Notes: generated by a model from the sequence alone, not told the origin. Shown: positions 14,166-23,431, numbered from the stretch's first letter. The stretch: DNA of 64,000 nt from Rikenellaceae bacterium (GCA_015059845.1 SUZR01000007.1:1-64000); one strand, 5' to 3'. Translations and numbers: made by a program.

Positions 14166-16997
14166 ATGTTCGACAAATTTATGAATCGCCATATTGGCGT
14201 CACTTCCTCAAGCGACCTCAGCGAGATGTTGAAGGTCATTGGTGTGGAGTCTGTCGAGGAGCTTATCTCGCAGGTTATTCCCGCCTCTATCCGTCTGAAG
14301 ACTCCTATTGCTCTGCCCACCGAGGGTATGAGCGAGTATGAGTTTGCGGCACACGTGGCTGCTCTGGCTGCCAAGAACCGCCAGCTGCGCTCGTTCATCG
14401 GTATGGGTTACTATCCTACGGCTGTGCCTGCCGTTGTGAGTCGTAACGTATTTGAGAATCCCGCGTGGTACACCTCATATACTCCTTATCAGGCAGAGAT
14501 TTCGCAGGGACGTCTGGAGGCGCTCTTGAACTATCAGACCGCTATCCTCTCGCTTACGGGTATGCAGATTGCCAACTGCTCACTTTTGGACGAGGCTACC
14601 GCCGCAGCTGAGGCTATGCTTATGATGTATGCTCTGCGTTCACGCGAGGCCGTTAAGCAGGGTCGCAACCAGATTTTTGTCGATAAGGATATCTTCCCGC
14701 AGACTTTGGATGTGCTTTTGACTCGTAGCGAGCCATTCGGCATTGAACTTATCGTGGATGACTTCTCTACATACGAGTTTAACGGTATGGAGTTTGGCGC
14801 ACTTGTGCAGTATCCATCAGCTTCGGGCGAGGTGCGTAACTACGCCGCTTTTGCCGAGAAGGCTCACGCCGCAGGTGCTTTGGTGGCTGCCGATGCCGAC
14901 ATCCTGTCATTGGCACTCTTGACACCTCCCGCAGAGTGGGGCGCCGATATCGCCGTAGGCTCTACACAGCGTTTGGGTTGCCCGATGGGTTACGGAGGCC
15001 CGAGTGCAGGTTATATGGCGTGCCGCGAAGCTTACAAGCGTAACATCCCCGGCCGTATCATCGGTGTGTCGGTTGATAGATTGGGCAATAAGGCTCTGCG
15101 TATGTCGTTGCAGATGCGCGAGCAGCATATCAAACGCGAGAAGGCTACATCGAATATCTGTACCGCATCGGCTTTGATGGCCTCGATGGCTGGTTTCTAC
15201 TGTATCTACAACGGCCCCGAGGGTTTGAAGCGTGCCGCTATGACGGCTCACACTTCGGCCGTAGCCGTTAAGGAGGCGCTGGAGGCTTTGGGCTATAAGG
15301 TTACAAACCAGAATATATTTGATACCGTGGAGGTTGAGGCCGAGGCTGCCGTTGTACAGGATATCGCTTTGGCGGCAGGCATCAACTTCTACTACCCCTC
15401 GGAGGGTCTGGTACGCCTCTCAACCGATGAGGTTACAACCGCTGAGGAGGTTGAGGCTATCGTGGCAATCTTCGCCGAGGCAAAGGGCCGCAAGGCTAAG
15501 GCTGTGAAGATTTCGGATGAGGTTAAGCTGCCCGCAGAGTTGGTGCGCGAGTCGGCTATCTTGGCTGAGCCTGTATTCAATAAGTATCACTCGGAGAGTG
15601 ATATGATGCGTTATATCAAGCAGTTGGAGCTGCGCGATATCTCTTTGGCAAACTCAATGATTTCGTTGGGTTCTTGTACAATGAAGCTCAATGCAGCGGC
15701 TATTATGCAGCCTCTCTCACTCGCTGGCTTCCAGAATATGCACCCCTTCGCGCCTGCCGACCAGGCTGAGGGTTATGCCGAGCTTATCTCGGAGCTGGAG
15801 GGCGATTTGGCAAAGATTACAGGCTTTGCAGGCTGCTCACTTCAGCCCAATTCGGGTGCTGCGGGCGAGTACACAGGCTTGATGGTTATCCGTGCATATC
15901 ACCAGAGTCGCGGTCAGGGCTACCGTAACATCATCCTTATCCCCGCATCGGCTCACGGTACTAACCCCGCATCGGCTGCTATGGCAGGTATGAAGATTGT
16001 GACCGTAAAGTGCGACGAGAACGGAAATATCGACGTTGAGGATTTGAAGGCAAAGGCCGAGGAGTACTCATCTGAGTTGTGCGGCTTGATGGTTACTTAC
16101 CCCTCGACACACGGCGTGTTCGAGAGCCGCATCCGCGAGATTGTGGATGCTGTACACGATGCTGGTGGTCAGGTATATATGGATGGTGCAAATATGAACG
16201 CACAGGTTGGCTTGACCAACCCTGGCTACATTGGTGCTGACGTATGCCACCTGAACCTTCACAAGACCTTTGCTATGCCTCACGGCGGTGGTGGTCCGGG
16301 TGTAGGTCCTATCTGCGTTGCGGAGCATCTCACACCGTTCCTCCCCTCACACTCTGTGATGACTACGGGTGGCGAGGATGGTATCACAGCAGTCGCTTCA
16401 TCTCCTTGGGGCTCGGCTATGCTGCTGCCCATCACCTACGGCTATATCAAGATGCTGGGTGAGGAGGGCTTGCGCCACGCAACCGAGATGGCTATCGTGA
16501 ATGCTAACTATATGTCGTCAGCTTTGAAGAGCGAGTATCGTACATACTATTCGGGTGAGACAGGCCGTGTGGGTCACGAGATGATTCTCGACCTCACGAA
16601 TTTCAAGAAGGATTACGGTATCGACTGTGGCGATATTGCACATCGCCTGATGGATTATGGTTTCCACGCACCTACGCTCTCGTTCCCCGTACACGAGACG
16701 TTGATGGTTGAGCCTACCGAGTCGGAGCCTAAGGCTGAGATGGACCGCTTTATGGAGGCGCTGGTACAGATTAAGCGCGAGTGCGAGGCTGCAGCCGCAT
16801 CGGGCGAGAAGGATAACGTAGTGGTGAATGCTCCCCATACAGCCGTTGAGCTTGCGGGCGAGTGGTCACATCCCTACTCTCGTATGGAGGCCGCCTTCCC
16901 GCTGGAGTGGGTTAAGTGTGCGAAGTTCTTCCCCTATGTAACCAAGATTGACAACGGCTATGGTGACCGTAATCTTGTTTGCTGCAATGTAGATTAA
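14166..16997 (+). CDS. gcvP: Glycine dehydrogenase (decarboxylating), single-chain P protein
   Basis: A 943-residue homodimer-type P protein of the glycine cleavage system. It decarboxylates glycine on pyridoxal phosphate and passes the aminomethyl group to lipoyl-GcvH. The N-terminal half starts FMNRHIGVT and contains GMGYYPTAVPAVV and MYTSYTPYQAEISQGRLEALLN-type sequence; the C-terminal half has the PLP lysine in LNLHKTFAMPHGGGGPG (Lys about 700). Full length for the fused type. gcvT and gcvH are not adjacent. A long-hairpin repeat begins directly at its stop codon (16998). Confidence 0.97.
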   Translation: MFDKFMNRHIGVTSSSDLSEMLKVIGVESVEELISQVIPASIRLKTPIALPTEGMSEYEFAAHVAALAAKNRQLRSFIGMGYYPTAVPAVVSRNVFENPAWYTSYTPYQAEISQGRLEALLNYQTAILSLTGMQIANCSLLDEATAAAEAMLMMYALRSREAVKQGRNQIFVDKDIFPQTLDVLLTRSEPFGIELIVDDFSTYEFNGMEFGALVQYPSASGEVRNYAAFAEKAHAAGALVAADADILSLALLTPPAEWGADIAVGSTQRLGCPMGYGGPSAGYMACREAYKRNIPGRIIGVSVDRLGNKALRMSLQMREQHIKREKATSNICTASALMASMAGFYCIYNGPEGLKRAAMTAHTSAVAVKEALEALGYKVTNQNIFDTVEVEAEAAVVQDIALAAGINFYYPSEGLVRLSTDEVTTAEEVEAIVAIFAEAKGRKAKAVKISDEVKLPAELVRESAILAEPVFNKYHSESDMMRYIKQLELRDISLANSMISLGSCTMKLNAAAIMQPLSLAGFQNMHPFAPADQAEGYAELISELEGDLAKITGFAGCSLQPNSGAAGEYTGLMVIRAYHQSRGQGYRNIILIPASAHGTNPASAAMAGMKIVTVKCDENGNIDVEDLKAKAEEYSSELCGLMVTYPSTHGVFESRIREIVDAVHDAGGQVYMDGANMNAQVGLTNPGYIGADVCHLNLHKTFAMPHGGGGPGVGPICVAEHLTPFLPSHSVMTTGGEDGITAVASSPWGSAMLLPITYGYIKMLGEEGLRHATEMAIVNANYMSSALKSEYRTYYSGETGRVGHEMILDLTNFKKDYGIDCGDIAHRLMDYGFHAPTLSFPVHETLMVEPTESEPKAEMDRFMEALVQIKRECEAAAASGEKDNVVVNAPHTAVELAGEWSHPYSRMEAAFPLEWVKCAKFFPYVTKIDNGYGDRNLVCCNVD

Positions 16998-17116
16998 AAA
17001 TTTGCCTGACGGGCTCTTTTGGCGTCTGGCTTGCGCCGCAAATGCTCACATACTACGGGTATGCTCCGCTTTGCGTCACTGCGACCAGCCTCAAATTAGC
17101 CTCGTCAAACAAATTT
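16998..17116. repeat. Long-hairpin intergenic repeat, copy 1 (after gcvP)
   Basis: A 119-base imperfect palindrome. The outer arms AAATTTG...GACGGGCT and AGCCTCGTC...CAAATTT pair, then inner blocks CTGGCTTGCGCC / GCGACCAGCC region and GCTCACATAC / GTATGCTCCGC pair around an ACGG loop. The centre (AATGCTCA...CTCCGCTTT) matches copies at 32513, 46842 and 53489. Position right after a stop codon suggests a transcript end or RNA-stabilising element. Confidence 0.65.
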
Positions 17117-17129
17117 TTGGTTGTAGTAT

Positions 17130-17175
17130 AATAAACAACAGCCTGCTCCGCAAGGGGCAGGCTGTTGTTTATTTG
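17130..17175. terminator. Bidirectional terminator between gcvP and the lipoprotein gene
   Basis: A nearly perfect 17-base inverted repeat centred on TCCGCAAGGG, with A-rich and T-rich flanks on both sides, sits between two convergent genes. Confidence 0.8.
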
Positions 17176-17189
17176 AGATTGGAAATTGA

Positions 17190-17591
17190 TTACTTTCTCC
17201 GCTTGTAATAAGATGTTGCGTTGTCAGCATCTGTAAGTATCAATTCGTTGCCACTTAAAGACTCTAACCAATAAGCCTCATAGCTCTCGTTATTTTCACT
17301 CAATACCAATCGGAGTTGTTTATCGGCTACAACCCAATAGAATGGTATGATTGCGATACCTGATTTATAATAGTTGTTGAATTGTCCCGAGCCATCATCG
17401 TAGAACTCTACCTCGTGTAGCTCGTCTATATTTTCCTCGGCGTAATACCAACGATTATCTTCAGGGATATACTTTTTGCTTAATTCCCACAGACCGACAA
17501 TTTCATTCTGGGGAGTTGTTTCGTCTTTGTCGCTACACGCAATAAATAGTAACGGCAACATCGTTGCCAAAATAAAGATTAGCTTTTTCAT
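17190..17591 (-). CDS. Small lipoprotein, lipocalin-like
   Basis: A 133-residue protein with a lipobox: MKKLIFILATMLPLLFIACS, so Cys19 would be lipidated and the protein anchored in the outer or inner membrane facing the periplasm. The mature part (IVGLWELSKKYIPED, VEFYDDGSGQF, then YWVVADKQLRLVL, and a closing NELILTDADNATSYYKR) has the short beta-strand pattern of Bacteroidetes lipocalin-like domains. No partner gene is adjacent. Function unknown. Confidence 0.75.
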   Translation of the reverse strand: MKKLIFILATMLPLLFIACSDKDETTPQNEIVGLWELSKKYIPEDNRWYYAEENIDELHEVEFYDDGSGQFNNYYKSGIAIIPFYWVVADKQLRLVLSENNESYEAYWLESLSGNELILTDADNATSYYKRRK

Positions 17592-17805
17592 TGTAATAAT
17601 TGTAATTAGTTAAGTTCTGTTTACTACACAACGAGTAGTCGCACAAAAATATTATAAAAATGTTGAATATACAACACTTTTTTTTGTAATGTATGTTTTT
17701 CTGTGATACTGCATTTTGACTACTACGCTAAGCCACATATGATGATAAATTTAATTGCAAACAACAAGGTAAAAAGATAAAGAATTAAATTTTTCTTTTT
17801 GAAAT

Positions 17806-17836
17806 TTGGCACTTCGCCGTGAAGTGTATATCTTTG
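17806..17836 (+). promoter_or_regulatory. Promoter of the SlyD-like gene
   Basis: TTG at 17806-17808, 20 bases, TATCTTTG at 17829-17836, 41 bases before the ATG. Confidence 0.7.
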
Positions 17837-17876
17837 TGTGCTTCAAACAAAAAGATAAAACTAAAAACAAAAAGAT

Positions 17877-18431
17877 ATGAAAGTAGAAAACGCAAAGATG
17901 GTGTCAGTGCACTACACGCTGACAGTTGATGGACAGATTGCAGACCAGTCACGCGAGGGTCAGCCCTTGCAGTTTATCTGCGGTACAGGTATGCTCCTGC
18001 CCAAGTTCGAGGGTGCTATCATCGGCAAGGAGCCTGGTGAGAAGGTATCGTTCACACTCGCTCCCGCTGACGGCTACGGCGAGATTATCCCCGAGGCTGT
18101 GGTTGACCTTCCCAAGTCAATCTTTATGATTGATGGCAAGGTAGCTGAGGAGTTGCTCACTATCGGCAACCAGATTCCTATGAGCGACGCTCAGGGTAAC
18201 CGTATGCTCGGCACCGTTAAGGAGGTAGCAGAGGAGACTGTAAAGATGGACTTCAACCACCCGATGGCCGGCAAGACCTTGAACTTTGACGTTGAGGTTG
18301 TTGAGGTACGTGACGTAACACCCGAGGATTTGGCTTCTCAGGGCGGTTGCAACTGCGGTTGCCACGGCGATTGCGAGAGCGGTTGCGAGGGTGGCCACTG
18401 CGGTGACAACGTAGAGGGTTGCGGTTGCTAA
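17877..18431 (+). CDS. slyD: FKBP-type peptidyl-prolyl isomerase, SlyD-like with metal-binding tail
   Basis: A 184-residue cytosolic prolyl isomerase and chaperone. The FKBP core (VSVHYTLTVDGQIADQS, GTGMLLPKFEGAIIG, VSFTLAPADGYGE) encloses the insert-in-flap domain (about 70-125) and ends with FDVEVVEVRDV. A Cys/His/Gly-rich tail follows (about 155-184, nine cysteines in CNCGCHGDCESGC and after), like the nickel-binding tail of E. coli SlyD. SlyD uses that tail in hydrogenase nickel delivery; hydrogenase genes are not in view. It is strongly expressed by the look of its codons, with its own promoter and terminator. Confidence 0.9.
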   Translation: MKVENAKMVSVHYTLTVDGQIADQSREGQPLQFICGTGMLLPKFEGAIIGKEPGEKVSFTLAPADGYGEIIPEAVVDLPKSIFMIDGKVAEELLTIGNQIPMSDAQGNRMLGTVKEVAEETVKMDFNHPMAGKTLNFDVEVVEVRDVTPEDLASQGGCNCGCHGDCESGCEGGHCGDNVEGCGC

Positions 18432-18452
18432 TCTTATAATACAGAATATTTT

Positions 18453-18478
18453 AGGCGCCGCATACGTGGCGCCTTTTT
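18453..18478 (+). terminator. Terminator of the SlyD-like gene
   Basis: AGGCGCC (18453-18459) and GGCGCCT (18468-18474) with an 8-base loop, then a T-run. Confidence 0.85.
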
Positions 18479-18490
18479 AGTTGATACACA

Positions 18491-19666
18491 ATGCTTTCAA
18501 TAGCCGACATAGTCAATGCCGTAGCCTTCCCGTTCTCGGTATGGCGCACGCTGCACGGCATACTTCCCGAGATGTGTGACGGTCGTCCCGCATACGTTGC
18601 GGGCAATGCCGCTGTGTCGTTTCGTGTGCAGTATCGCGGCGAGCGTAAGATGCTCAAATGCTACATCCGCACCAATGAAAACCTGAGGGCCATCTACGGC
18701 GAGGCTTTTCGGCCGCAGGAGCTATGCGTGGTGGATATTGTGGGGCGTCATCGCTGGGTGGATTGTCTGCTGATGGATTATGTTGAGGGCAGAACGCTCG
18801 ATGAGGCTATCTGTCTGGCCTCCACCGAGAAAGAGCGTTTGGCTCTGGCCGATAGCTTCGATAGAATGGCGTGTGAACTGCTTGCGCAGGAGCGGGCACA
18901 CGGCGACCTGAAGCCCGAAAATATTATCGTGCGCGAGGATGGTGTGATGGTGGCCATTGATTGGGATAATGCCTATGTGCCTGCGCTTGCTGACCGCCGC
19001 TCGCCAGAGATTGGCACGGCAGCATATCAGCACCCCGAACGCCGAGCGGAGATGTACGATAAGCACGTGGATGATTACTCTATCGCCTTTATCTCTACGC
19101 TTCTGCATCTTATGGTGGTGGATGCCGCCTCGGCGGAGCATTATCGTCTGCATCACGAGCCGCGATATATGCCGCGCGAGTTTATCAATCCTCACGGTTG
19201 GCACACAACGCCTACCTTGGCGCATATTCTCGAGGTGTTTGCCCGCAAGGGTATGGCGCGAGAGTATCGTGTGGCGCAGATGTTATCCTCAGCTACGCCC
19301 TATCTGTCGGATTTGAAGCGCGTTATGGAGTTTTCGCAGCTGCCGTTTGCGGGTGGCGAGAGCCCCTCGCTTGAGTATGGTCCGCACGGCTGGTGGGGCT
19401 GCAAGAGTGGCGAGGAGTGGATTCTTCCGCCACTGTATAGCGGAGGTTTCGAGCCCTCGGAGGGGATGATTCTGCTGGAGTTGGATGGCTATCGTCACTT
19501 TGTTTCGTTGGAGGATGGGGCTGTTGTGGCCAGCTTTGATAAGGATTCCAATGTCGCTCCTTTGCGTGATGGCGTCACACGAATGCGTATGGCCGATGGC
19601 TCGGAGAGAGTAATCACGCGTGAGGAGTTGATAAATTCTGGGAAAAAATCTATCTTTGTAAGATAA
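18491..19666 (+). CDS. Ser/Thr protein kinase with C-terminal WG-like region
   Basis: A 391-residue protein. The kinase domain has a candidate ATP lysine (MLKCYIR, Lys56), hinge MDYVEG (95-100), catalytic loop HGDLKPENII (137-146) and DWD (157-159) in place of DFG, so activity is likely. Residues about 290-385 (WWGCKSGEEWILPPLYSGGFEPSEG, YRHFVSLEDGAVVASF) look like degenerate WG/KWG repeats. It is followed at 11 bases by a vWA gene and then a pseudokinase/WG gene, forming a cassette. vWA plus kinase sets are known from TerY-type systems in tellurite/stress loci. Substrates are unknown; the vWA protein is an obvious candidate. Confidence 0.75.
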   Translation: MLSIADIVNAVAFPFSVWRTLHGILPEMCDGRPAYVAGNAAVSFRVQYRGERKMLKCYIRTNENLRAIYGEAFRPQELCVVDIVGRHRWVDCLLMDYVEGRTLDEAICLASTEKERLALADSFDRMACELLAQERAHGDLKPENIIVREDGVMVAIDWDNAYVPALADRRSPEIGTAAYQHPERRAEMYDKHVDDYSIAFISTLLHLMVVDAASAEHYRLHHEPRYMPREFINPHGWHTTPTLAHILEVFARKGMAREYRVAQMLSSATPYLSDLKRVMEFSQLPFAGGESPSLEYGPHGWWGCKSGEEWILPPLYSGGFEPSEGMILLELDGYRHFVSLEDGAVVASFDKDSNVAPLRDGVTRMRMADGSERVITREELINSGKKSIFVR

Positions 19667-19677
19667 AACCATTTTCA

Positions 19678-20532
19678 ATGTATTCGCAGGAGATAACACG
19701 CCGCCATCGTGCCGCCATTGTGCTTATGCTCGACCGCTCTGCTTCGATGCAGGGCCGGGTGCGTTTCGGCCGTATGATAACCTCTAAGGCCGAGGCGGTG
19801 GCTATGACGGCGAATATGCTGGTTACGGAGCTTATGGACCGCTGTCGTCGCACGGATGCCTTAAGAAACTACTTCGATGTGGCAGTGGTGGGTTACGGCA
19901 ACGATAGGGTAGAGCAACTGCTCTCGGAGGATGGTTTTGTGAGTGTTGAGGCGCTCTCAAAGCGCACGCCAAAGATAGGGCGTGTGGCCTTTGAGGAGGA
20001 GTTGCCCGATGGCACTGCCGCAATGGTCGAGCACGGCCGCCCCTGTTGGGTTGAGGCCCACGCCGAGGGCACGACGCCTATGTATGAGGCTATGATGCAG
20101 GTGCGCGATATGGTTGAGCAGTGGTGTGCCAAGCCCGAAAATAGGGAGAGTTTCCCTCCTATTGTGATTAATATAACTGATGGCGAGCCGACCGATTGTG
20201 ACGATAACGAGCTACGGGATATCTGCTCTCAGGTGCGCCGCATTGCCACCGAGGATGGTCAGACGCTTCTGTTGAATGTCCACATCTGCACCGATTGGAC
20301 TCTGCCGTCGGTGGTCTTTCCTATGCCTGATGAGTTGATGGGTGCGGGGCGTCAGGCCCGCACGCTGGCCGAGTGTTCGAGCGTAATGCCCGCGGCCTTT
20401 GACGATGTGATAGTCGAGATGAAGGGTATGGGTGCCGTTCCGCCATTCTACGGTATGGGATACAACGCCTCGGTCATTGAGTTGTTGTCGATTATAAATA
20501 TTGGCTCGCGTAGCATAATGAATATGGAGTAG
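19678..20532 (+). CDS. von Willebrand factor A domain protein (TerY-like)
   Basis: A 284-residue protein whose first 200 residues form a vWA domain with an intact MIDAS: DRSAS at 19-23 and INITDGEPTDCDD in the middle; a metal-dependent protein-binding role is expected. No signal peptide or membrane segment, so cytosolic. It resembles TerY-type vWA proteins that work with a kinase and a PP2C phosphatase. Here it lies between an intact kinase (11 bases upstream) and a pseudokinase (1 base downstream), with no phosphatase gene. Confidence 0.8.
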   Translation: MYSQEITRRHRAAIVLMLDRSASMQGRVRFGRMITSKAEAVAMTANMLVTELMDRCRRTDALRNYFDVAVVGYGNDRVEQLLSEDGFVSVEALSKRTPKIGRVAFEEELPDGTAAMVEHGRPCWVEAHAEGTTPMYEAMMQVRDMVEQWCAKPENRESFPPIVINITDGEPTDCDDNELRDICSQVRRIATEDGQTLLLNVHICTDWTLPSVVFPMPDELMGAGRQARTLAECSSVMPAAFDDVIVEMKGMGAVPPFYGMGYNASVIELLSIINIGSRSIMNME

Positions 20533-20533
20533 T

Positions 20534-21541
20534 ATGGCAACAATCTCATCATTTCGCACAGCCCTGTCTGCTCCACGCAGCTATTTCTCGGCGTTGGCAG
20601 GTATTTCTTGCCTTGAGGAGAGGATTCTGCGTTCGACATATTTTGCCGAGATGAAGGTGGAGTGTGACGGGCGTAAGATGCTAATCTATATGCCTTTGTC
20701 GGCTGTGTCGCTTAGACGTGCGGAGCGCTTTCTGCCGCTCAAGCGTCACCTTGCCGACCCCGTTGTGCCACATCTTACGCTGTTGCGTGAGGAGATGCGA
20801 TGGGTTGATGCCGTTGGTCGCACGACGGCGTGCGATATCCTTTGTGAGCCGCTGCCCGCTGGCCTGCCTTTTGCGGATGCGTTGGCGACCATAGCCGATG
20901 ACGAGGAGGCTGCGCAGATTATGGATGCGTTGGATGAGTTGCAGGCGCGTCTGCTTCGTGCCGATGTGTCGCACAATAATATCCGTGAGGAGAATATCGT
21001 TGTGGGCGAAGATTACCGCCTCTGGCTTGTGCGCTGGTACTACGCCACCGATGGCGCTGGAGGAGATGCTGCGGCATTCGATGCGTTGCGTGGAAAGGTT
21101 GCGGCTAAGTGCGAGGGTATGGCTCTGCGTGAGCCCGATTTCGATGGTTACAATGTTGCACAACCTCTGGATGGCCACCTCTCGGTACGTCTTATGCGTG
21201 AGGGTCTGGCCGCTGTGGAGGATGTTACGGGTTGGGGCTTTGTGGATAGCGATAATCGTATTGTCGTGGAGCCTAAGTATGAGTGGGTGAGCGACTTCCG
21301 TGAGGGTCGTGCCGAGGTGCAGACTGCCGAAGGTATGGGCCTTATAGATAAGCACGGGGAGTATATCATTCTGCCGCGATATAAGATTGTTGAGTATGAC
21401 GCCGTTAGCGGTTGCTCGCAGGTACTTGGCCAGGAGGGTTGGATGGTGTTCGATTATGAGGGAGTGCAGCTGCAGCCGTTGGAGTGCGAGCAGGATATTT
21501 CCGTTTACCCCCCCCCGAAGCTGGAGTGCGAAATAGTTTGA
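20534..21541 (+). CDS. Pseudokinase fused to WG repeats
   Basis: A 335-residue protein. Residues about 1-175 follow the kinase fold of the gene at 18491 (ERILRSTYFAEM, FLPLKRHLADP, LQARLLRADVSHNNIREENIVVGED) but the catalytic loop reads ADVSHNN instead of HxDxKxxN and the DFG position is LVRW, so phosphotransfer is unlikely. Residues about 213-295 form two WG repeats (GWGFVDSDNRIVVEPKYEWVSDF, GMGLIDKHGEYIILPRYKIVEY), typically protein-binding. Near the end is a tract of nine C (21508-21516); a one-base gain would replace the last residues and run into trxB. Probably a regulatory scaffold for the cassette. Confidence 0.65.
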   Translation: MATISSFRTALSAPRSYFSALAGISCLEERILRSTYFAEMKVECDGRKMLIYMPLSAVSLRRAERFLPLKRHLADPVVPHLTLLREEMRWVDAVGRTTACDILCEPLPAGLPFADALATIADDEEAAQIMDALDELQARLLRADVSHNNIREENIVVGEDYRLWLVRWYYATDGAGGDAAAFDALRGKVAAKCEGMALREPDFDGYNVAQPLDGHLSVRLMREGLAAVEDVTGWGFVDSDNRIVVEPKYEWVSDFREGRAEVQTAEGMGLIDKHGEYIILPRYKIVEYDAVSGCSQVLGQEGWMVFDYEGVQLQPLECEQDISVYPPPKLECEIV

Positions 21542-21575
21542 TAGACAATAAAATAATAGAAATATACAGAAAATT

Positions 21576-22499
21576 ATGGAAAAGACTAAATGCCTTATTA
21601 TCGGTAGCGGTCCTGCAGGATTCACGGCTGCCATCTATGCTTCACGAGCAAATCTTTCGCCCATCGTTTATGAGGGTATCGAGCCTGGTGGTCAGCTGAC
21701 TACCACAACTGAGATTGAGAACTTCCCCGGCTATCCCGAGGGTATCAGTGGCACGGAGATGATGGCGCAGCTTAAGCAGCAAGCGCAGCGTTTCGGTGCT
21801 GATGTTCGCTTTGGTATTGTGACCGATATCGACTTCGACGCTCGTCCCTTTGTTGCGACTATCGATGGCGAGAAAAAGATTGAGGCTGACGCACTTATCG
21901 TTGCTACGGGCGCATCGGCGAAGTATCTCGGCCTAGAGTCGGAGATGAAGTACCGTGGTCAGGGCGTGAGTGCTTGTGCTACGTGTGATGGCTTCTTCTA
22001 CCGTAAGCAGGATGTTGCCGTTGTGGGCGGTGGCGATACTGCGTGCGAGGAGGCAACATACTTGGCATCAATTTGTAAGCAGGTCTATCTGATTGTCAGA
22101 AAACCTTTCCTGCGTGCATCGAAGGCTATGCAGGAGCGCGTGTTCAATACGCCCAACATCAAGGTTATGTTCGAGTATAACACCGTAGAGGTTCTGGGCG
22201 ATGAGGATGGCGTTACGGGCGCACGCCTTCGTCACTCATCGGGCGAGGAGTGTACGATTGATATCACAGGTTTCTTCCTGGCTATCGGTCACCATCCTAA
22301 TACTGAGCTCTTTAAGGGTAAGCTGGAGCTGGACGAGGAGGGTTACATCAAGACTATCCCCGGCACATCAAAGACCAATATCGAGGGCGTTTTCGCCGCT
22401 GGCGATGTGAAGGACCCCCACTACCGTCAGGCTATTACGGCTGCCGGCTCGGGTTGCATTGCAGCGTTGGATTGTGAGCGTTATCTGTTGAGCAAGTAA
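21576..22499 (+). CDS. trxB: Thioredoxin-disulfide reductase
   Basis: A 307-residue FAD/NADPH enzyme that reduces thioredoxin. FAD-binding GSGPAG (11-16), the redox pair SACATCDGF (Cys134, Cys137), NADPH-binding GGGDTACEEA (151-160) and the C-terminal FAAGDVKDPHYRQ are all present. Length is normal for bacterial low-Mr TrxB. The stop overlaps the start of rnz by one base (TAATG). It opens a three-gene run with rnz and an RNA methyltransferase. Confidence 0.97.
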   Translation: MEKTKCLIIGSGPAGFTAAIYASRANLSPIVYEGIEPGGQLTTTTEIENFPGYPEGISGTEMMAQLKQQAQRFGADVRFGIVTDIDFDARPFVATIDGEKKIEADALIVATGASAKYLGLESEMKYRGQGVSACATCDGFFYRKQDVAVVGGGDTACEEATYLASICKQVYLIVRKPFLRASKAMQERVFNTPNIKVMFEYNTVEVLGDEDGVTGARLRHSSGEECTIDITGFFLAIGHHPNTELFKGKLELDEEGYIKTIPGTSKTNIEGVFAAGDVKDPHYRQAITAAGSGCIAALDCERYLLSK

Positions 22500-23431
22500 T
22501 GTCTATTGCAGTAACCATACTCGGCAACTCGTCGGCCAAACCGACCGCTACGGGACACCCCTCGGCGCAGGTGGTGAACATCAACGAGCAGCTCTTCTTG
22601 GTTGATGCGGGCGAGGGTGTGCAACGCCAGATGGCACGGTGCGGAATCTCCGCACTGAAGTTGCGTGCGGTCTTTATCTCGCACCTGCACGGCGACCACT
22701 TCTTCGGGTTGTTTCCGCTGCTCTCGACGCTGGGATTGTATGGCCGCCGCACATCGCTTCGCGTCTATGCTCCACGACCTTTCGGGGAGATGTTGGAGTG
22801 CTTCCAGCGTCTGTGCGAGAGCGATTTGCCATACCAGATAGAGTGGGTCGAGGTGGATACTACCAAGCACCAGATAATCTTCGAGAACGACACCACCGAG
22901 GTGTGGTCGCTGCCACTCAGACATCGTGTTCCCACGGCGGGATATCTGTTCCGACAGAAGGAGCCTGCGCTGAATGTAAAGAAATATGCCATAGAGCGTT
23001 ATGGCTTGACCGTGCCGCAGATTGTGCAGGCCAAGCGTGGTGAGGATGTGGTGCTGGATTCGGGCGAGGTACTGCAAAATGAGGCGATAACTTATCGCCC
23101 CTATGGTACGCTGTCGTATGCCTATTGTTCCGATACGAACTACTCGGCGCGATTGGCCAAGATGGTCGAGGGCGTGGATATGCTCTACCACGAAGCGACC
23201 TATGCCGCCGATATGCGCAAGACAGCTAAGGAGCGCGGACACGCCACAACGGAGGATGCCGCCAAGGTGGCACAGATGGCTGGTGCAGGGCGACTGCTTA
23301 TCGGGCACTTTTCGTCACGATATAAGGATTTGGAGCAGCTGCTCGCTGAAGCACGCGAGATATTTCCCGCAACGGATATAGCACGCGAGCGAGAAACATT
23401 TTTTATTGAACCTAAAGCACAGAAACAATGA
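22499..23431 (+). CDS. rnz: Ribonuclease Z
   Basis: A 310-residue metallo-beta-lactamase-fold endonuclease that cleaves tRNA precursors after the discriminator base. The motif SHLHGDHFFG (61-70; His62, His64, Asp66, His67), the N-terminal ILGNSSAKP and GxVQRQM, the later HEATY (about 231) and GHFSSRY are RNase Z hallmarks. Because the tRNA at 53882 encodes no CCA, this activity fits the organism's need for 3' trimming. It overlaps trxB by one base and the next gene by four (ATGA). Confidence 0.93.
   Translation: MSIAVTILGNSSAKPTATGHPSAQVVNINEQLFLVDAGEGVQRQMARCGISALKLRAVFISHLHGDHFFGLFPLLSTLGLYGRRTSLRVYAPRPFGEMLECFQRLCESDLPYQIEWVEVDTTKHQIIFENDTTEVWSLPLRHRVPTAGYLFRQKEPALNVKKYAIERYGLTVPQIVQAKRGEDVVLDSGEVLQNEAITYRPYGTLSYAYCSDTNYSARLAKMVEGVDMLYHEATYAADMRKTAKERGHATTEDAAKVAQMAGAGRLLIGHFSSRYKDLEQLLAEAREIFPATDIARERETFFIEPKAQKQ

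Noticed and set aside
20681..21634. 317-codon open frame on the minus strand opposite the pseudokinase gene
   Set aside because: Composition is that of a shadow frame and it is entirely antisense to a coherent gene.
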